Of a stretch of DNA of 64,000 bases, positions 46,356-56,693 are shown one piece after another. The translations under genes were made by a program, and so were the position numbers. The DNA comes from Undaria pinnatifida (taxonomy: Eukaryota; Sar; Phaeophyceae; Laminariales; Alariaceae). The stretch lies in the NCBI GenBank assembly GCA_012845835.1, contig JABAKD010000017.1:9414942-9478941 (forward strand), written 5' to 3'. The notes below the pieces were generated by a model. The model made no database searches and was not told where the DNA came from. It worked only from the letters and a program-made list of their open reading frames with translations. Each line of letters begins with the position of its first letter. The first letter of the stretch is position 1.

Positions 46356-46756
46356 CCCGACCCGACCCGACCCGACCCGACCCGACCCGACCCGACCCGA
46401 CCCGACCCGACCCGACCCGACCCGACCCGACCCGACCCGACCCGACCCGACCCGACCCGACCCGACCCGACCCGACCCGACCCGACCCGACCCGACCCGA
46501 CCCGACCCGACCCGACCCGACCCGACTCGACCCGACCCGACCCGACCCGACCCGACCCGACCCGACCCGACCCGACCCGACCCGACCCGACCCGACCCGA
46601 CCCGACCCGACCCGACCCGACCCGACCCGACCCGACCCGACCCGACCCGACCCGACCCGACCCGACCCGACCCGACCCGACCCGACCCGACCCGACCCGA
46701 CCCGACCCGACCCGACCCGACCCGACCCAACCCGACCCGACCCGCCCCGACCCGAC
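46356..46756. repeat. (CCCGA)80 pentanucleotide array
   Basis: About 80 uninterrupted CCCGA units. I see one internal change (CCCGACTCGA near 46526) and three near the right end (CCCAA, CCGCC, CCAGC). Such purity over 400 bp indicates recent expansion or homogenisation. TRPDP and SGRVG frames are artefacts. Confidence 0.98.
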
Positions 46757-47329
46757 CAGCGGCCCAGGTCATGACCCGTGAAAACCTTGATACATGAAAC
46801 AAGGTCGAATGTGCTGGATTCGTAGGACACGCCATATCAAGCCTTGAAAAGGTGATGAAGAACATAGACAGGCGATGGTCCGAGATGGTCTTGAACCCCG
46901 CTCATTCTCGTAGTATGATATTTTTGCTCCGTTGTCTGATATTTGCTTGAAGACCTTGAGAACTGCCTTGAGAAGGAAGGAAATACCACGAAATTTCTAT
47001 TTTTTCATTATGTACGTGTTGTTTGACACGATGCGTGTGGTCTGTCTGTCTCCCTTGAACATGAAAAAAATGACAATGCCTTCAATTTGTATGATTTTCA
47101 TTGAAATCTCATCACCCCTTACATATATACCATTGCCGGAGGACAAACATAAATCGACTCGTATTGAATTGTGCCGATCTTGATGGTTGTATTGCGCGCT
47201 TCTGATGTGGTGCCGGTGAAATCGCTCGACGCGACTGAGACCCGCTATTACACTACTTTAGTATCAACAATCGGTGCTATACTGAACAGCGTCGTCTACT
47301 GTGGTGACGAAACTGGCCACGATGGAGGT
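46757..47329. other. No gene recognised
   Basis: It starts with the dispersed-element flank (CATGACCCGTGAAAACCTTG). Short frames near 46930-47180 and 47170-47380 have no motif. CGGTGAAATCGCTCGACGCG at 47214 resembles an internal word of MITE-2 (GACGAAATCGCTCGATG). Confidence 0.4.
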
Positions 47330-47600
47330 CGCATTTTGGGGCAGAAAGCTTTTGTGAGTGACGGGCTCCTTAACTCACCTTAACCGAAAATCATCCAAAT
47401 GTTTTTTCTTCAAATAACTAAAAATGGTGTACCGTGTACCTAGGGCCTAGGCCATATGGTATTGTCCATCGCGAATAACTTTTTTTTGCCTGAAACAGTT
47501 TCTTGGAGGGGTATGCTGCTAACAGAATAGAGCTCCCCAACCGAGGAGCCTCAGAAACGTAACGGCGCACCTCCCACCGTGGGAGGCCGTAACGGCGCAC
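47330..47600 (+). mobile_element. MITE-1-related copy, ends diverged
   Basis: Interior order matches MITE-1: GTGAGTGACGGGCTCCTTAA, CGAAAATCATCC, CCTAGGCCATATGG, GAGCTCCCCAACCGAGGAGC and CTCAGAAACGTAACGGCGCA. The right end carries a duplicated 30-bp block (AACGGCGCACCTCCCACCGT). Terminal GACGCGTG-like repeats are not recognisable. Confidence 0.5.
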
Positions 47601-47624
47601 CTCCCACCGTGGGAGGCGTCTGTA

Positions 47625-47905
47625 GTAGGTGAACCTCGTCCCTGCTAAGGTAAACAATTCCGGTTTGAATCCTCCCGAGCGCGTGCTCGTGCTCGTAGGC
47701 ACCTTTTCTTGCGTAAAAAAATGGCGATGCTGACAGCGCGAGGGCACGAGTTAGCAAACACTACGATGGAAGATCGACGAGCATACAAAGGGGAAAAGTG
47801 GGAACGCTGAACCTTATTCGCGATAAAAATGAAGGCACGTACCGGGGGCGGGGGAGGGAAAATGCCCGTGACCACGACATATCCAGAAGGTTGCCGAAGG
47901 TAAGA
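47625..47905 (+). mobile_element. SINE-1-related copy with different head
   Basis: GGTTTGAATCCTCCCGAG gives a box B. The body matches SINE-1 (GCGCGAGGGCACGAGTTAGC, AAGATCGACGAGCATAC, AACGCTGAACCTTATTCGCG, ATAAAAATGAAGGCACG, CCGTGACCACGACATATCCA, GAAGG). The 5' head differs from GCCGGTCGCC heads, so heads may have been exchanged or this is an older subfamily. Confidence 0.55.
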
Positions 47906-48111
47906 ACCTCTCGCGAGCTGAGCTGGAGAGTAAAAACCGATGATATTAAGAAAAGGGCCGGTATCCGGCATACTGCCGGTAGTGTCGGCTGGCGCATACC
48001 GGCACTACAGGGAGGCCACGACTGTAGCATGCTACGACGGGGGTGCGCCAATTGATTCCGAGGCTCTTAACCTGATGAACTCTATAGCTCACCCAAAAAA
48101 TGACTGCGAAC

Positions 48112-48368
48112 GAGTCGTTTTACGGTAGCCTCCCCAACTTTTTTCTAACAAAATCGTTGGTTTTGAAACCGGCTCCTATTATACCGGCCGTATCTCCGTG
48201 ATTACGGTGCCCCTTGCCGCCCCGACGAAATCGCTCGATGTGTCTGTTGCAAACAAGAACATATCTGAAGATGCTTTTTTTCGCAGCATCCTTCCTCGTG
48301 TCGAGCAGCCATGAAACGTTCGATAAAGGAAATCGCTGGTCTTGGGGGGGGTTATCGTAGAATCAGTC
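48112..48368 (-). mobile_element. MITE-2 copy 3, 257 bp, inverted
   Basis: Plus-strand left end GAGTCGTTTTACGGTAGCC and right end GGTTATCGTAGAATCAGTC, the reverse complement of GACTGATTCTACGATAACC. Flanks are GAAC and GAAT, which agree at three of four positions with a 4-bp duplication. Interior agrees with the other two copies (GGTTTTGAAACCGGCTCC, CAAACAAGAACATATCTG, CTTCCTCGTGTCGAGCAGCC, ATGAAACGTTCG). Confidence 0.75.
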
Positions 48369-48559
48369 GAATAAACTGAAAATGCAAACCGATGAGCAAA
48401 CCCCACGGCTTAGGAATACAAACAAACACTCTTTCAGAATCGGAATTGCATTCCGACGACGTCGGGTTAAGTATCCAAGCCATTCCAAAAAATAAATAGC
48501 CTTGAAGTGCTACCTGTGTAGTGGCATGCGTCCCTGTCCTATCTATCACATTTGCACCT

Positions 48560-48740
48560 GTTCTCCAGCTCCCTCCCTCCTCGTAACCGAGACCCGGTGT
48601 CACACAGCAGGCACTCCTCCCTCGTTTTCCGCTATGATGCATACCTTAATGTTTATCGGGAAGACGGATCAGGATTTTCTGCCCTCGTCAACTCGCATCG
48701 GTTTGTGCCTTCATACTTCATACGCTACATAAGCAAGAAA
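48560..48740 (-). mobile_element. SINE-2 body fragment
   Basis: CAGCTCCCTCCCTCCTCGTA, GAGACCCGGTGTCACA, TTTATCGGGAAGACGGATCA, CTGCCCTCGTCAACTCGCAT and CGGTTTGTGCCTTCATAC follow the SINE-2 body order. A shorter relative (TTTTTTGTCCAGCTCCCTCC) is at 36185. Confidence 0.5.
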
Positions 48741-48869
48741 AACTTCCTAGGGGGTGGCTCGATTTCGTAAAATCCTCCTTAATGGTCACGAGGTGTACCA
48801 CCAGACTGCCGGGGACGCCGGCCTAGTTTACTCGGTTGGGCGTGGGGGGAGAGGAGAGGGGGGGGGGGG

Positions 48870-49016
48870 TTGTGCTAATGCCATGCATGGCCGTAGTCGT
48901 AACACTATAAACCTTCGCATCGCTACAATCCCGGGACGCAGCACCTCTGGTTTTCACCGACCACGCAGACATTGCGTGCATCAGGCGCGAAGCGCCGTGA
49001 GGTGTTCGGCTAGTTG
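48870..49016 (+). repeat. Repeat family I, copy 2
   Basis: GCATGGCCGTAGTCGTAACA, CCCGGGACGCAGCACC, GGTTTTCACCGACCACGCAG and GCGCGAAGCGCCGTGAGGTG match 6963-7125. Both copies follow a poly-G run, which may mark the element edge. Confidence 0.7.
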
Positions 49017-49069
49017 CACGAAGGCTCAGCTGCGTCCCACGAACCGCTTGTGGGGGACGTCGGCACCTT

Positions 49070-49990
49070 TTGCGTGCTTTGTTGCATATGGATGACAGCT
49101 TCGAATGCTCTTCTTTTCTGGTATGGTCACTTCCAGAGACAACAACGGGTATGCTGTTTAACTGCCTCGTGGATGCCTTACCATATTATTATGATACGTT
49201 TTTCCATCTTGCACCCCGCAACGGACGCGGCAAAGGCCAAGGTTGCAACTTATGTGTTCGCGTAAGCTGGTGTCAGCGCGACGAGGCCACCACCAGCTAC
49301 ACCTGGGGTGGCATGGGGATACGTCGGAACAAGATTTTCACGTTTACGGAAGTTGGCGGACGGCCGTCAGTGGACGGGGGCAGCTGCAAACTACGGTCGC
49401 TGCAAACGGCTGTGGTTGAAACGAGTCTGGTTCCTCGACCAGCTACTGTGTTGAGGGCAACGGTTGCGAAGTCAGCCGTTCCTGCGGCTCCAGTCCGGTG
49501 ACTGTTGCCGAGTGTAGAGCGACGACGCATGAGTGAGGGCAATGCCTGCGGAGTCAGCGGTAGCTGGGCAACGGCTGCGGAGTCAGCGGTTCCTGTGGCT
49601 CCAACCCGGCGACTGCTGCCGCGTATGGAGCAGCGACGACGCATTACACGTGCTCGGCTGGGTCGTCGAAGTTGATGAATCCCGCCGTAGCTTTTGTTCC
49701 AATTATTCCACCCACTCACAAAAGGAAATCAGGATATCCAATGGCTTCAAAGAGGGGACACGATACCAATACTACCGGAATACCTGACGAAAACTGGCCA
49801 ACAATGTATGCCCCCTTACGAATAACGAGGGCCGTAGGTGAGATACTACCTAGTACTGCTTTATGGAAGGATATCCGATTTTTTCGGGACGACGCACAAG
49901 CTGTAATGTCGGAGGGCAATATAATAAGAACTCTATCACCACCTCCTAACCGGCGCTTGACCTAACTAATAAAAAATGCAAAAGGGGGGC
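49070..49990 (+). pseudogene. Coding-like relics with an imperfect tandem repeat
   Basis: A 143-codon frame (49070-49501) with a Cys-containing segment (GKGQGCNLCVRVSWC) is followed by two or three repeats of GGCAACGGTTGCGAAGTCAG and CGGTTCCTGCGGCTCCA (about 49457-49605). A separate frame, 49741-49965, reads MASKRGHDTNTTGIP and then ILPSTALWKDIRFF. Its ALWKDI part resembles a relic at 52973-53161 on the other strand. No family recognised and no exon structure established. Confidence 0.28.
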
Positions 49991-49999
49991 GTGTTCTCG

Positions 50000-50887
50000 T
50001 GTTTTACTAGAATATGGTTGGGTGCGGGCAACCGGGATGCAACTTGTCATTTTGTTTACGCTCGGGAGACAGACTACCCCCTTGGAGGTCAGCCTATCCA
50101 GAAGGTTCTTGGGTGTGTTCGTTGCTTAGAGACGGAAGAAGAGTAGCCTTATTCAGGTCAGGTGCCGGGGGCAGACTGAATCGGATGAATCTCAGGTGGA
50201 AAGAACACCTGAGATGTGAGTTTTATCGTTTTACACGAACGACTTGCCCGAGTGTCCCCAAACGTCCCAATCACACGATAACTCAGGTAAATGGCGGCAT
50301 CCCATGGCCATGCCATAACGTTACCAATCAAATCTAGCCAGGATGACGAAACACACATAAAATGTGCTCCTCTTCACCAAAACTTGACTCACGCATAACA
50401 GATGCTTCACAACCACCAGCCTGCTCGTACTATCTCATATATCTCCAAGGACTAAAACCCTCGCCCACCCAACCGTTTCCGAACTTCCATTCCTTGCTCA
50501 GCGTCCGTGCGCCAACCCCACGCTATAACACGCGAGCCCCCCCTTCGTGACCCTCCTACCTCTAGTACACGGGTGAACGGGACCCCCCCCCGCTTCGTGG
50601 ACACAGCATATAGAACGTGGGCAGAAGGCAGACCTTCTGAGCGCGTGTTGGAAAGTCAGCAACGACGCAAAATCCACACAACGACACCAAACTCCTTACA
50701 GCAGTGTTTGGAAGGTCGTTTTCGACTGCCTAAAAATGATGCCAAGCTATCACGTCATTATTGTTTCTGAGACATGGTGTTGCTTTAATGTTTTTTGTAC
50801 ACCCAAGGCATGGGAGTGTTCGTCGGGTTGCACTATCATCTAACCAGCTATCTCCGAAATCAGTTCTTGGGGTGAGGCATGTAGATC
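50000..50887. other. No gene recognised
   Basis: Short frames (for example 50014-50337) have no motif. TCAGGTGGAAAGAACACCTG near 50192 is an imperfect hairpin (CAGGTG/CACCTG arms). The last 60 bases (GTGTTCGTCGGGTTGCACTA, AATCAGTTCTTGGGGTGAGG) resemble MITE-1 interior, so a fragment abuts the next element. Confidence 0.4.
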
Positions 50888-51161
50888 GACGCATGCTACG
50901 ACAGAGGTAGCAGTTTTCGTGTGAAGAAATCGAGTGGTTGCTGAGCGACGGGGCTCCTCAACCCGAAATCGTCGGAAAGATACGATTTTTTTTTTTTCCA
51001 CGATTCTCGTTTGTTTGTGTACCTAGGCCACAGGAGTTTTTTCATCCGGTAGCTGTTTTTTTTTTTGTCAAAGTCAGTTTTTGGGAGAGGTCTTGAGCTC
51101 TCAAATTGAGGGGTAGTATTAAGAAAAAAAGTGGTGCACCTCTATCGTCGTAGCACGCGTC
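50888..51161 (+). mobile_element. MITE-1 copy, 274 bp, best-preserved
   Basis: Left end GACGCATGCTACGACAGAGG. Right end CCTCTATCGTCGTAGCACG followed by CGTC, whose reverse complement starts GACGCGTGCTACGACGATAG. Interior: GAGCGACGGGGCTCCTCAAC, CGTCGGAAAGATACG, CCTAGGCCACAGGAG, TTTTCATCCGGTAGC, TCAGTTTTTGGGAGAGGTCT, and GTGGTGCACC before the right end. No open frame is shared with the other copies. No clear flanking duplication. Confidence 0.8.
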
Positions 51162-51169
51162 CTATACTA

Positions 51170-52972
51170 TAATGAAGTGATCAATAGCCTCAGAAACAAG
51201 CAGCTGGGTGCACCACCACTGGATCATAGCATGGCATCAGGTGTAAATCCACCGCAACGGCGACTGGTTTGCGGCTGCGCTCGTCACAGGGCACACGGTC
51301 CAGCGCGAGCGTAGTCGTTGCGCAGTTCGCGCCTCAGAAGTGGATGTTGCAAGCTGATCCATCATGTGTGTGAGCGCTTCCAGCACTCAGGTGCACCCCC
51401 GCTTGGTAGTCTTCACGCGTGCGTCACCTCGACGAGCACGCTCTTGCGTCGGAAATCCGACCGCGTCGCGTCTCGGAGGCCTCCCCTCTCGATGGCCATG
51501 TCCGTACGGTCATCACGCAGCAGGGATTGCAGGTTTTGGGGTTAGGGTTAACTAATGTTTCTGACCTTCTGACCGTTTGGCCTCCTCAAACGTGGAACTA
51601 CCGGTTAGTATTACAAAGTTTAGAGGGCGTTTGATGTACTGCGGAGGACTGGTGCTAAGTGTAAGGGCGGAGAGACAAGAGTATCCCCTGGCAGGCGGTA
51701 TCTTGGCACTACGTAGCGCACTGAAAATGTTGGCCGGGTTGCGCGAACGAGTGCCTTCTAAACAATGTTTTGGGTGATAATGGAAGATGTTGATATTGAG
51801 CTCCTCCTCATGTTAGGAGCTCAGAAAAATCTTGGAATATGCTGCACCTCCTAGCATGGGATGACTCCACAGTCGCACTCTACTAGTGGTACAGTATGGA
51901 TACCCGTTAGGTTTTCTGAGGATTTTCGCTTTAGAACTCCCTGTTTCACCCGAACACCGACCACAGCAACTACGGCAGTATTTTGTCCGCGAGAAACCAA
52001 CCGGAAACCATTTCCTGACGCGCTACCTCCCCTAAGCTGGTGTCTCCTAGATCGACCTCTCTTAAGTTGAGCCCTCTGCGATTCGTGGGCGCCACTGCAG
52101 TTGTTGTACATCCTTACCGGAACCTCTTTCAGTGCGTTAAAGAACAAATCGGGCCTGGCGACAAGCAGCTCGAATGTTACTCGTTCGCTTTATTTTCTAA
52201 CTCAGCCTGGAGACAAGCAACGCGAATGCTACTCGTTGGCTTTCTCGACCAACCTAATAAGGAACCGTCCGCCGCACCCACGCACTGATTCTGACAAAAA
52301 TGACAACAAATGAAACCGCTACCCGATCAATAACGCCAGGGCCTAGGCGTCTTCCCGCGGGAGGGTGTTGTGCTTCATGGGCCATACTTCGTATGGTGTT
52401 TGTGTCCTTGATCAACGTTTGAGCTCCTCGATTGGAGAATCAGTGGTTAGTCTGATACTTTTACGAGCATGTTTTTGGTTTGGGACTAGCGCAGAGGAGT
52501 GTTAGTTAGATAGCGCGAGCGAATGCCTTCGAAGTCGAAGTCATGCTTTGGGTGAGACATCGAGCGCCTCATTTGGGGGCTTAGAAACTTCCGGTGTACT
52601 CCTACTGTGGGATGACTGCTACTAGTAGTCAACAGTTACTGCTGTCAATAGGTAATAGGTGTGTTTCCGGTGGGCCGAAAACGCCTGTAATACAATCAAT
52701 AGTGGCCTTTGCAACGGTGTCAGCTTATTTGTTCGGCATTGGTGCCAGTAACGTGAATCTCGTTGGGTGGGCCATCACAGAGAGGAGTGTTTTGTCTCAG
52801 ACGCAGGCGACCAAAACTGATACGGCGAATCATGTCGCAAAATACAAGATTGTCACGATATTTGAAAACATGCTACTAATAGCACGCTAGAGGTGCACTA
52901 ACTTACTTTCTGAGGTTTCCTCACCTGATGAGGAGCTAATATATCTTTACAATTCACGAAAATAACTGTTTA
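51170..52972. repeat. Repeat family F blocks
   Basis: Diverged blocks at about 51540-51860, 52370-52640 and 52895-52960 share words with 55786-56690 and 60640-60930: GGGTTAACTAATGTTTCTGA, TCCTCAAACGTGGAACTA, a GCGCGAACGAGTGCCTTC word, TGATATTGAGCTCCTCCTCA and TTAGGAGCTCAGAAAA. They resemble MITE-1 in style (paired GAGCTCCTCA / TGAGGAGCT words) but differ in sequence. No coding gene was recognised in 51.2-53.0 kb. Confidence 0.6.
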
Positions 52973-53161
52973 TTACTCCAGGAGTATTATTTTCGCCCTC
53001 CGACAGTATAGCGTAGATGCCTTTCCGATGTAAATGGAATATCCTTCCATAAAGCAGCAGTAGTACCTAATATGAAGTCGAATGATTGCACCATAATGCA
53101 GTGGTATCTTCCGCCAACCATTTGCCCATTTCATTTCCCCACATCTTCTCCTTTTATCCAC
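52973..53161 (-). pseudogene. ALWKDI relic, unknown protein
   Basis: On the minus strand one frame reads FDFILGTTAALWKDIPFTSE and then a YTVGGRK-like end. It resembles EILPSTALWKDIRFFRD encoded on the plus strand at 49840-49900. Stops break longer frames. Position 3' of the reverse transcriptase ORF suggests a retroelement tail, but the second copy is not next to any polymerase. Confidence 0.3.
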
Positions 53162-53211
53162 TACTTCATTTTCCTGTATACTCCGGAGTATGTTTTAGCT
53201 GAGAGTCTACC

Positions 53212-55590
53212 TTAATCCTCAGCAACATTGCCACCCCAGGCCAGTGGCCGTAGTCCTCCCGATTGTTCCTCCCTTCCCCTCGCGGCCTGACGATCCCTCA
53301 GAAATAGCCTACATCGATGAGCTCTGCGCGAAATCGCGACCTGAGTGGTCACAAAGGTGATTTGGAATAGTCGCTCCTTGCACACGCCTTTCCGCGCTAG
53401 GGACGATGCGTCCGTTCTTCCAACGATGCTTGCCGCCACCTGATCTAGCAGGTCGCTGCCTTCTTTACCGAGGCGCCCAAAGCTTTCCACCTCGAGGGTG
53501 GCGAGTTTGTAGTTGTGTTCGTCGAAGGACACCTGTCCCGGACGAGCGCAGTGGTTGCGCTTGCGCGCCTCGGAAATGGAAGCCGCTGATTCGTTTCGAT
53601 CCGCGCTTCCTGCCCGCATGTGGACCCCTGCTTGTGGGTCCGCATACGCCACGTCGAGGAGTATCGCCTTGTCGCTATACTCCGGTGCCGTAGCATCTCT
53701 TAGCCCACCTGCCTCAATCACGATGTCCATTCGCAAATCCCTGTCTGCGTGGAACGGGGCTCTGCTTTCCACCTGGTGGCGGATGGACATGCTCTTAAGG
53801 GTGCGGGAGAGCGCGTGCACAAGGGGTTGATGCTTGTTCACTTGCGCGCCCGCTCGGTGACACAATCGTGCACGCCGCGTATCAACCTCCGCTTCACCGC
53901 AGCATCGGCATCTCGCCGCCAGGAATTCCTTTATCCCCAGGAATCTCTTCCCCACAGTCACGAACTCTGATGCAGGGATGGTTCTAGCTGAGTCTACAGG
54001 CGTCGCCCTCAGGAAGGCGGTAGCCCCTGATCCCGATTGACTCCGTTGCCGGGCCCTGGTCAAGTCTCGTGTCTCCTTCTCGCCTTGAGATCCGCTTGTG
54101 TCTCGCTGGGGCCTCGTCTCGGGGAGCTGGTCCAGCGAAGAGACGTACCTCTCATAATGTACTCGGTTTACCAGTTTACCCAGTCTATGCTGCGCTTTGC
54201 TGGAGCTGATAGTTTCGGCGTCGTGTGCAGGCAACACGTCTGCAATTGATTGCCCTGACGCACTTTGCTCTCCTGCTCTAAAGGCTCTGTCCCGCCAGCT
54301 TTCCGGCACGATGTTCGCCATGGCCTCCTCTGAAACCCAATGCACATCGCGCAGGTCCCTGACGCTGTTCCAGGTGCGCCACACGAGGTCAGAATCGGGC
54401 AGCTCCCTCCGGACTTTGTTCTCTAACGCGCCGGATAGATCATCAAGCACCTCTGGCACCGTCGCCACCAAGCTCCCAACAGATGCTGATATCCTCCGGG
54501 CTTCAGCCGACGACAGCCCGAACCCTCCGGCCCCCGTGGACAGGCTCGCCTGCGCCTGTTGATGGGGTTGCAGGGTCAACATGTTTGTCGGACACCCGTC
54601 CGCGAAGAGCGACGATTCTTCTGCTGCCCCCGGGAGATCGAAAATTTTCTCCAGCATCCACAAGGCGCTGTCATCTGCCTTTTTGCATTCAGCCAGCGAT
54701 AGTTCTGGGCCCATCACGCGTTCAAGGTAGGAGATCCGTTGAACCATAGAGCCGGTGACAATCAGGTTGGCTGATTGCTTGTCCGGCATGCGCGACAACA
54801 ACCGCGCGAGTTGCTCCGCTCCCCCGTTTCGGACTACCTCCATTGCGCTCTCCCTCACGTACTCATCTGTGCCGATGGGCACCCCCACCACCTTAACCCC
54901 ACCACGTTCGGCGATGCTGACGCTAATGCCTTCAAGAAGGGCGATTTGTTCTGGTGTAGGTACGTGTCCCTTTGGGGGCAGGGTAACCGTTTTGCTCGGG
55001 TTGATCGCAATTCCGATGTTGGGCAGCTCACGCTGGAGAAAGGGTACCACTTCCACAGTATCGGGTGTGATTTCGATCATTCCGATGATAATGTCATCTA
55101 GGTAGGCGAATGCCTCTACACCTCTTGGCTCGAACTCCGCCCGTGTCCGCTTTAGCACCGGCAGGAGCGGCATGCAGAACAACGCCGGGCCCATGGCATC
55201 ACCTTGTTGTACCCCGCTGGAGCAGTCGATCTTCCGCCTTTCTCCCGATTCCATCTGAAAGAACTCGGGCGCAGACATCTCGCCGTAACATTTTGCCACG
55301 AACGGTGTAAGCGCCGGCACACATGTGGCTGCCTCCGCTAGCATAGCAGTCCGCTTCACTGTGTTGAATGCGTTGGAGCAATCGGTGAGGATCAGCCAGT
55401 TTTTTGCCTCGTGATGTACTCTTGCGCGTAGCGCTACCTGTTCCACCCCCCCCTCGTACTCCGAGTCCAAACTGTCTCGCTTCGCGGTTGGCCTCCTCCA
55501 GCCGTGGCCGCCACTGCCGCATGGTTCCGGCCGCAATAAGCTGTTTATTGAGAGAAAAAAAAAAGTGCCCAACCCGATAAAAAATCCCAT
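53212..55590 (-). CDS. Non-LTR retrotransposon polyprotein: reverse transcriptase plus zinc finger and nuclease-like region (5'-truncated)
   Basis: The open frame is 792 residues; the genuine polymerase part starts at about residue 48 (GGVEQVALRARVHHE). Reverse-transcriptase motifs: LILTDCSNAF (A, Asp70), SSGVQQGDAMGPAL (B, 125-138), FAYLDDIIIG (C, Asp165/166), INPSKTVTL (D, 196-204), VVGVPIG (E, 234-240). The C-terminal region has a Cys/His cluster (CRCCGEAEVDTRRARLCHRA, then KH) and a restriction-like nuclease pattern (MDIVIEAGG, LLDVAYADP, SEARKRN, VESFGRLG). It would nick target DNA and reverse-transcribe its RNA there. The RT N-terminal part (REARQFGLGVRGG) continues in another frame upstream across a G8 run at 55446-55453, so one indel breaks it. 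Residues 1-19 come from flanking MITE-1-like DNA. Confidence 0.8.
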   Translation of the reverse strand: MGFFIGLGTFFFLSINSLLRPEPCGSGGHGWRRPTAKRDSLDSEYEGGVEQVALRARVHHEAKNWLILTDCSNAFNTVKRTAMLAEAATCVPALTPFVAKCYGEMSAPEFFQMESGERRKIDCSSGVQQGDAMGPALFCMPLLPVLKRTRAEFEPRGVEAFAYLDDIIIGMIEITPDTVEVVPFLQRELPNIGIAINPSKTVTLPPKGHVPTPEQIALLEGISVSIAERGGVKVVGVPIGTDEYVRESAMEVVRNGGAEQLARLLSRMPDKQSANLIVTGSMVQRISYLERVMGPELSLAECKKADDSALWMLEKIFDLPGAAEESSLFADGCPTNMLTLQPHQQAQASLSTGAGGFGLSSAEARRISASVGSLVATVPEVLDDLSGALENKVRRELPDSDLVWRTWNSVRDLRDVHWVSEEAMANIVPESWRDRAFRAGEQSASGQSIADVLPAHDAETISSSKAQHRLGKLVNRVHYERYVSSLDQLPETRPQRDTSGSQGEKETRDLTRARQRSQSGSGATAFLRATPVDSARTIPASEFVTVGKRFLGIKEFLAARCRCCGEAEVDTRRARLCHRAGAQVNKHQPLVHALSRTLKSMSIRHQVESRAPFHADRDLRMDIVIEAGGLRDATAPEYSDKAILLDVAYADPQAGVHMRAGSADRNESAASISEARKRNHCARPGQVSFDEHNYKLATLEVESFGRLGKEGSDLLDQVAASIVGRTDASSLARKGVCKERLFQITFVTTQVAISRRAHRCRLFLRDRQAARGREEQSGGLRPLAWGGNVAED

Positions 55591-55770
55591 GGCCTAGTGT
55601 ATTAAATACACAAAAATATGCATATTGCAAAAAAGAATATAGTAGTCCGACGATTTTGGGTCATAACGCCTTTGCAGCTGGAAACCCGTTTTCGGGGACA
55701 AGTTACTTGGGATTAGTATAGGGAGGGTTTTTGAGGCTCTAAAGGGGTTAAGGAGACCCGTTATTCTGAG
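55555..55770. repeat. MITE-1 interior fragment plus family E block
   Basis: 55560-55665 matches MITE-1 interior inverted (CGATAAAAAATCCCATGGCC, TAGTCCGACGATTTTGGGTC). 55666-55757 is family E (GGAAACCCGTTTTCGGGGAC, TAGTATAGGGAGGG, GCTCTAAAGGGGTTAAG). The first piece supplies the false N-terminus of the retrotransposon frame, so the 5'-truncated element lies against or inside a MITE-1 copy. Confidence 0.6.
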
Positions 55771-55785
55771 CTATTTTTCGACAAA

Positions 55786-56690
55786 AATTGCTACCCCCTG
55801 TATTGATAGTAGCACGCATGCTTGGGTAGATACTCAGACGAGGAGAGCCCTGGCAGAGTCATCCCTATATAGTGCGGTAACGGTTGTACTCTTGGGGTAA
55901 CTGATGTTTCTGACGTTCGGACGTTCGGACGTTCTGACGTTCTGATTGGTTTGAGCGGTTGAACTCCTCAAGCGTGGAACTATTGGTTTTGTGTGATATT
56001 CTTATGAGTTTGTATATACATATATATGTATGTGTGTATGTGTGTATTAATAGTAGCACGCATGCTTGCGTAGATACTCACAGGAGGAGAGCCCTGGCAG
56101 AGCCATTCCACGGTAACGGTTGCACTTTTGGGTTAACTAATGCTTTTTTCTGACCTTCTGACCCCTCTGACGTGTTGTGATTGGTTGACCTCCTCGAGTG
56201 TGGAACTATAGGTTTTGTGTGATAATTTTATATGTCTATATGTATATATGTATATGTGTGTATATGTGTGTATATGTGTGTATGTGTGTGTTATTGATGA
56301 CTAGCGCATAGAAAAGTTGGACGGGTTGCGCAAACGAACGACCCGGTATTTTTTCGACAAAAAGTGCTACCCCCTGTGTTGATAGTAGCATGCATACTCG
56401 GGTAGATACTCACATGAGGAGAGCCCTGGCAGAGTCATCCCTCTATAGTGCGGTAACGGTTGCACTTTTGGGTGTACTGATGTTTCTGACGTTCTGATTG
56501 GTTTGAGCGGTTGAGCTCCTCAAGCGTGTAACTATCGGTTTTGTGTGATAATATTACGATTATGTATATATATGTATATATGTGTATATGTGTAGACTAT
56601 ATATCTATATGTATATATGTGTGCATGTGTGTATATATGTGTGTGTGTTATTAATGACTAGCGCATAGAAGCGCTGGTCGGGTTGCGCCA
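55786..56690. repeat. Three-unit tandem array, family F, 250-300 bp units
   Basis: Each unit carries TAGTAGCACGCATGCTTG (or TAGTAGCATGCATACTCG), AGGAGAGCCCTGGCAGAG, CGGTAACGGTTG, TGATGTTTCTGACG or TAATGCTTTTTTCTGACC, GGTTTGAGCGGTTGA or GGTTGACCTCCTC, and a TATATGTGTGTATATGTG microsatellite. Unit starts: about 55786, 56048 and 56357. Units 1 and 3 share more words than either does with 2. A GACTAGCGCATAGAA block closes units 2 and 3. Confidence 0.85.
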
Positions 56691-56693
56691 AGG

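Noticed and set aside
46140-46865. 241-residue SGRVG-repeat and TRPDP-repeat open frames
   Set aside because: They are translations of the (CCCGA)n array; no conserved flanks or splice signals.
53406-55310. Numerous plus-strand frames of 60-120 residues
   Set aside because: They are shadows of the retrotransposon ORF, which carries the expected motifs in order on the minus strand.
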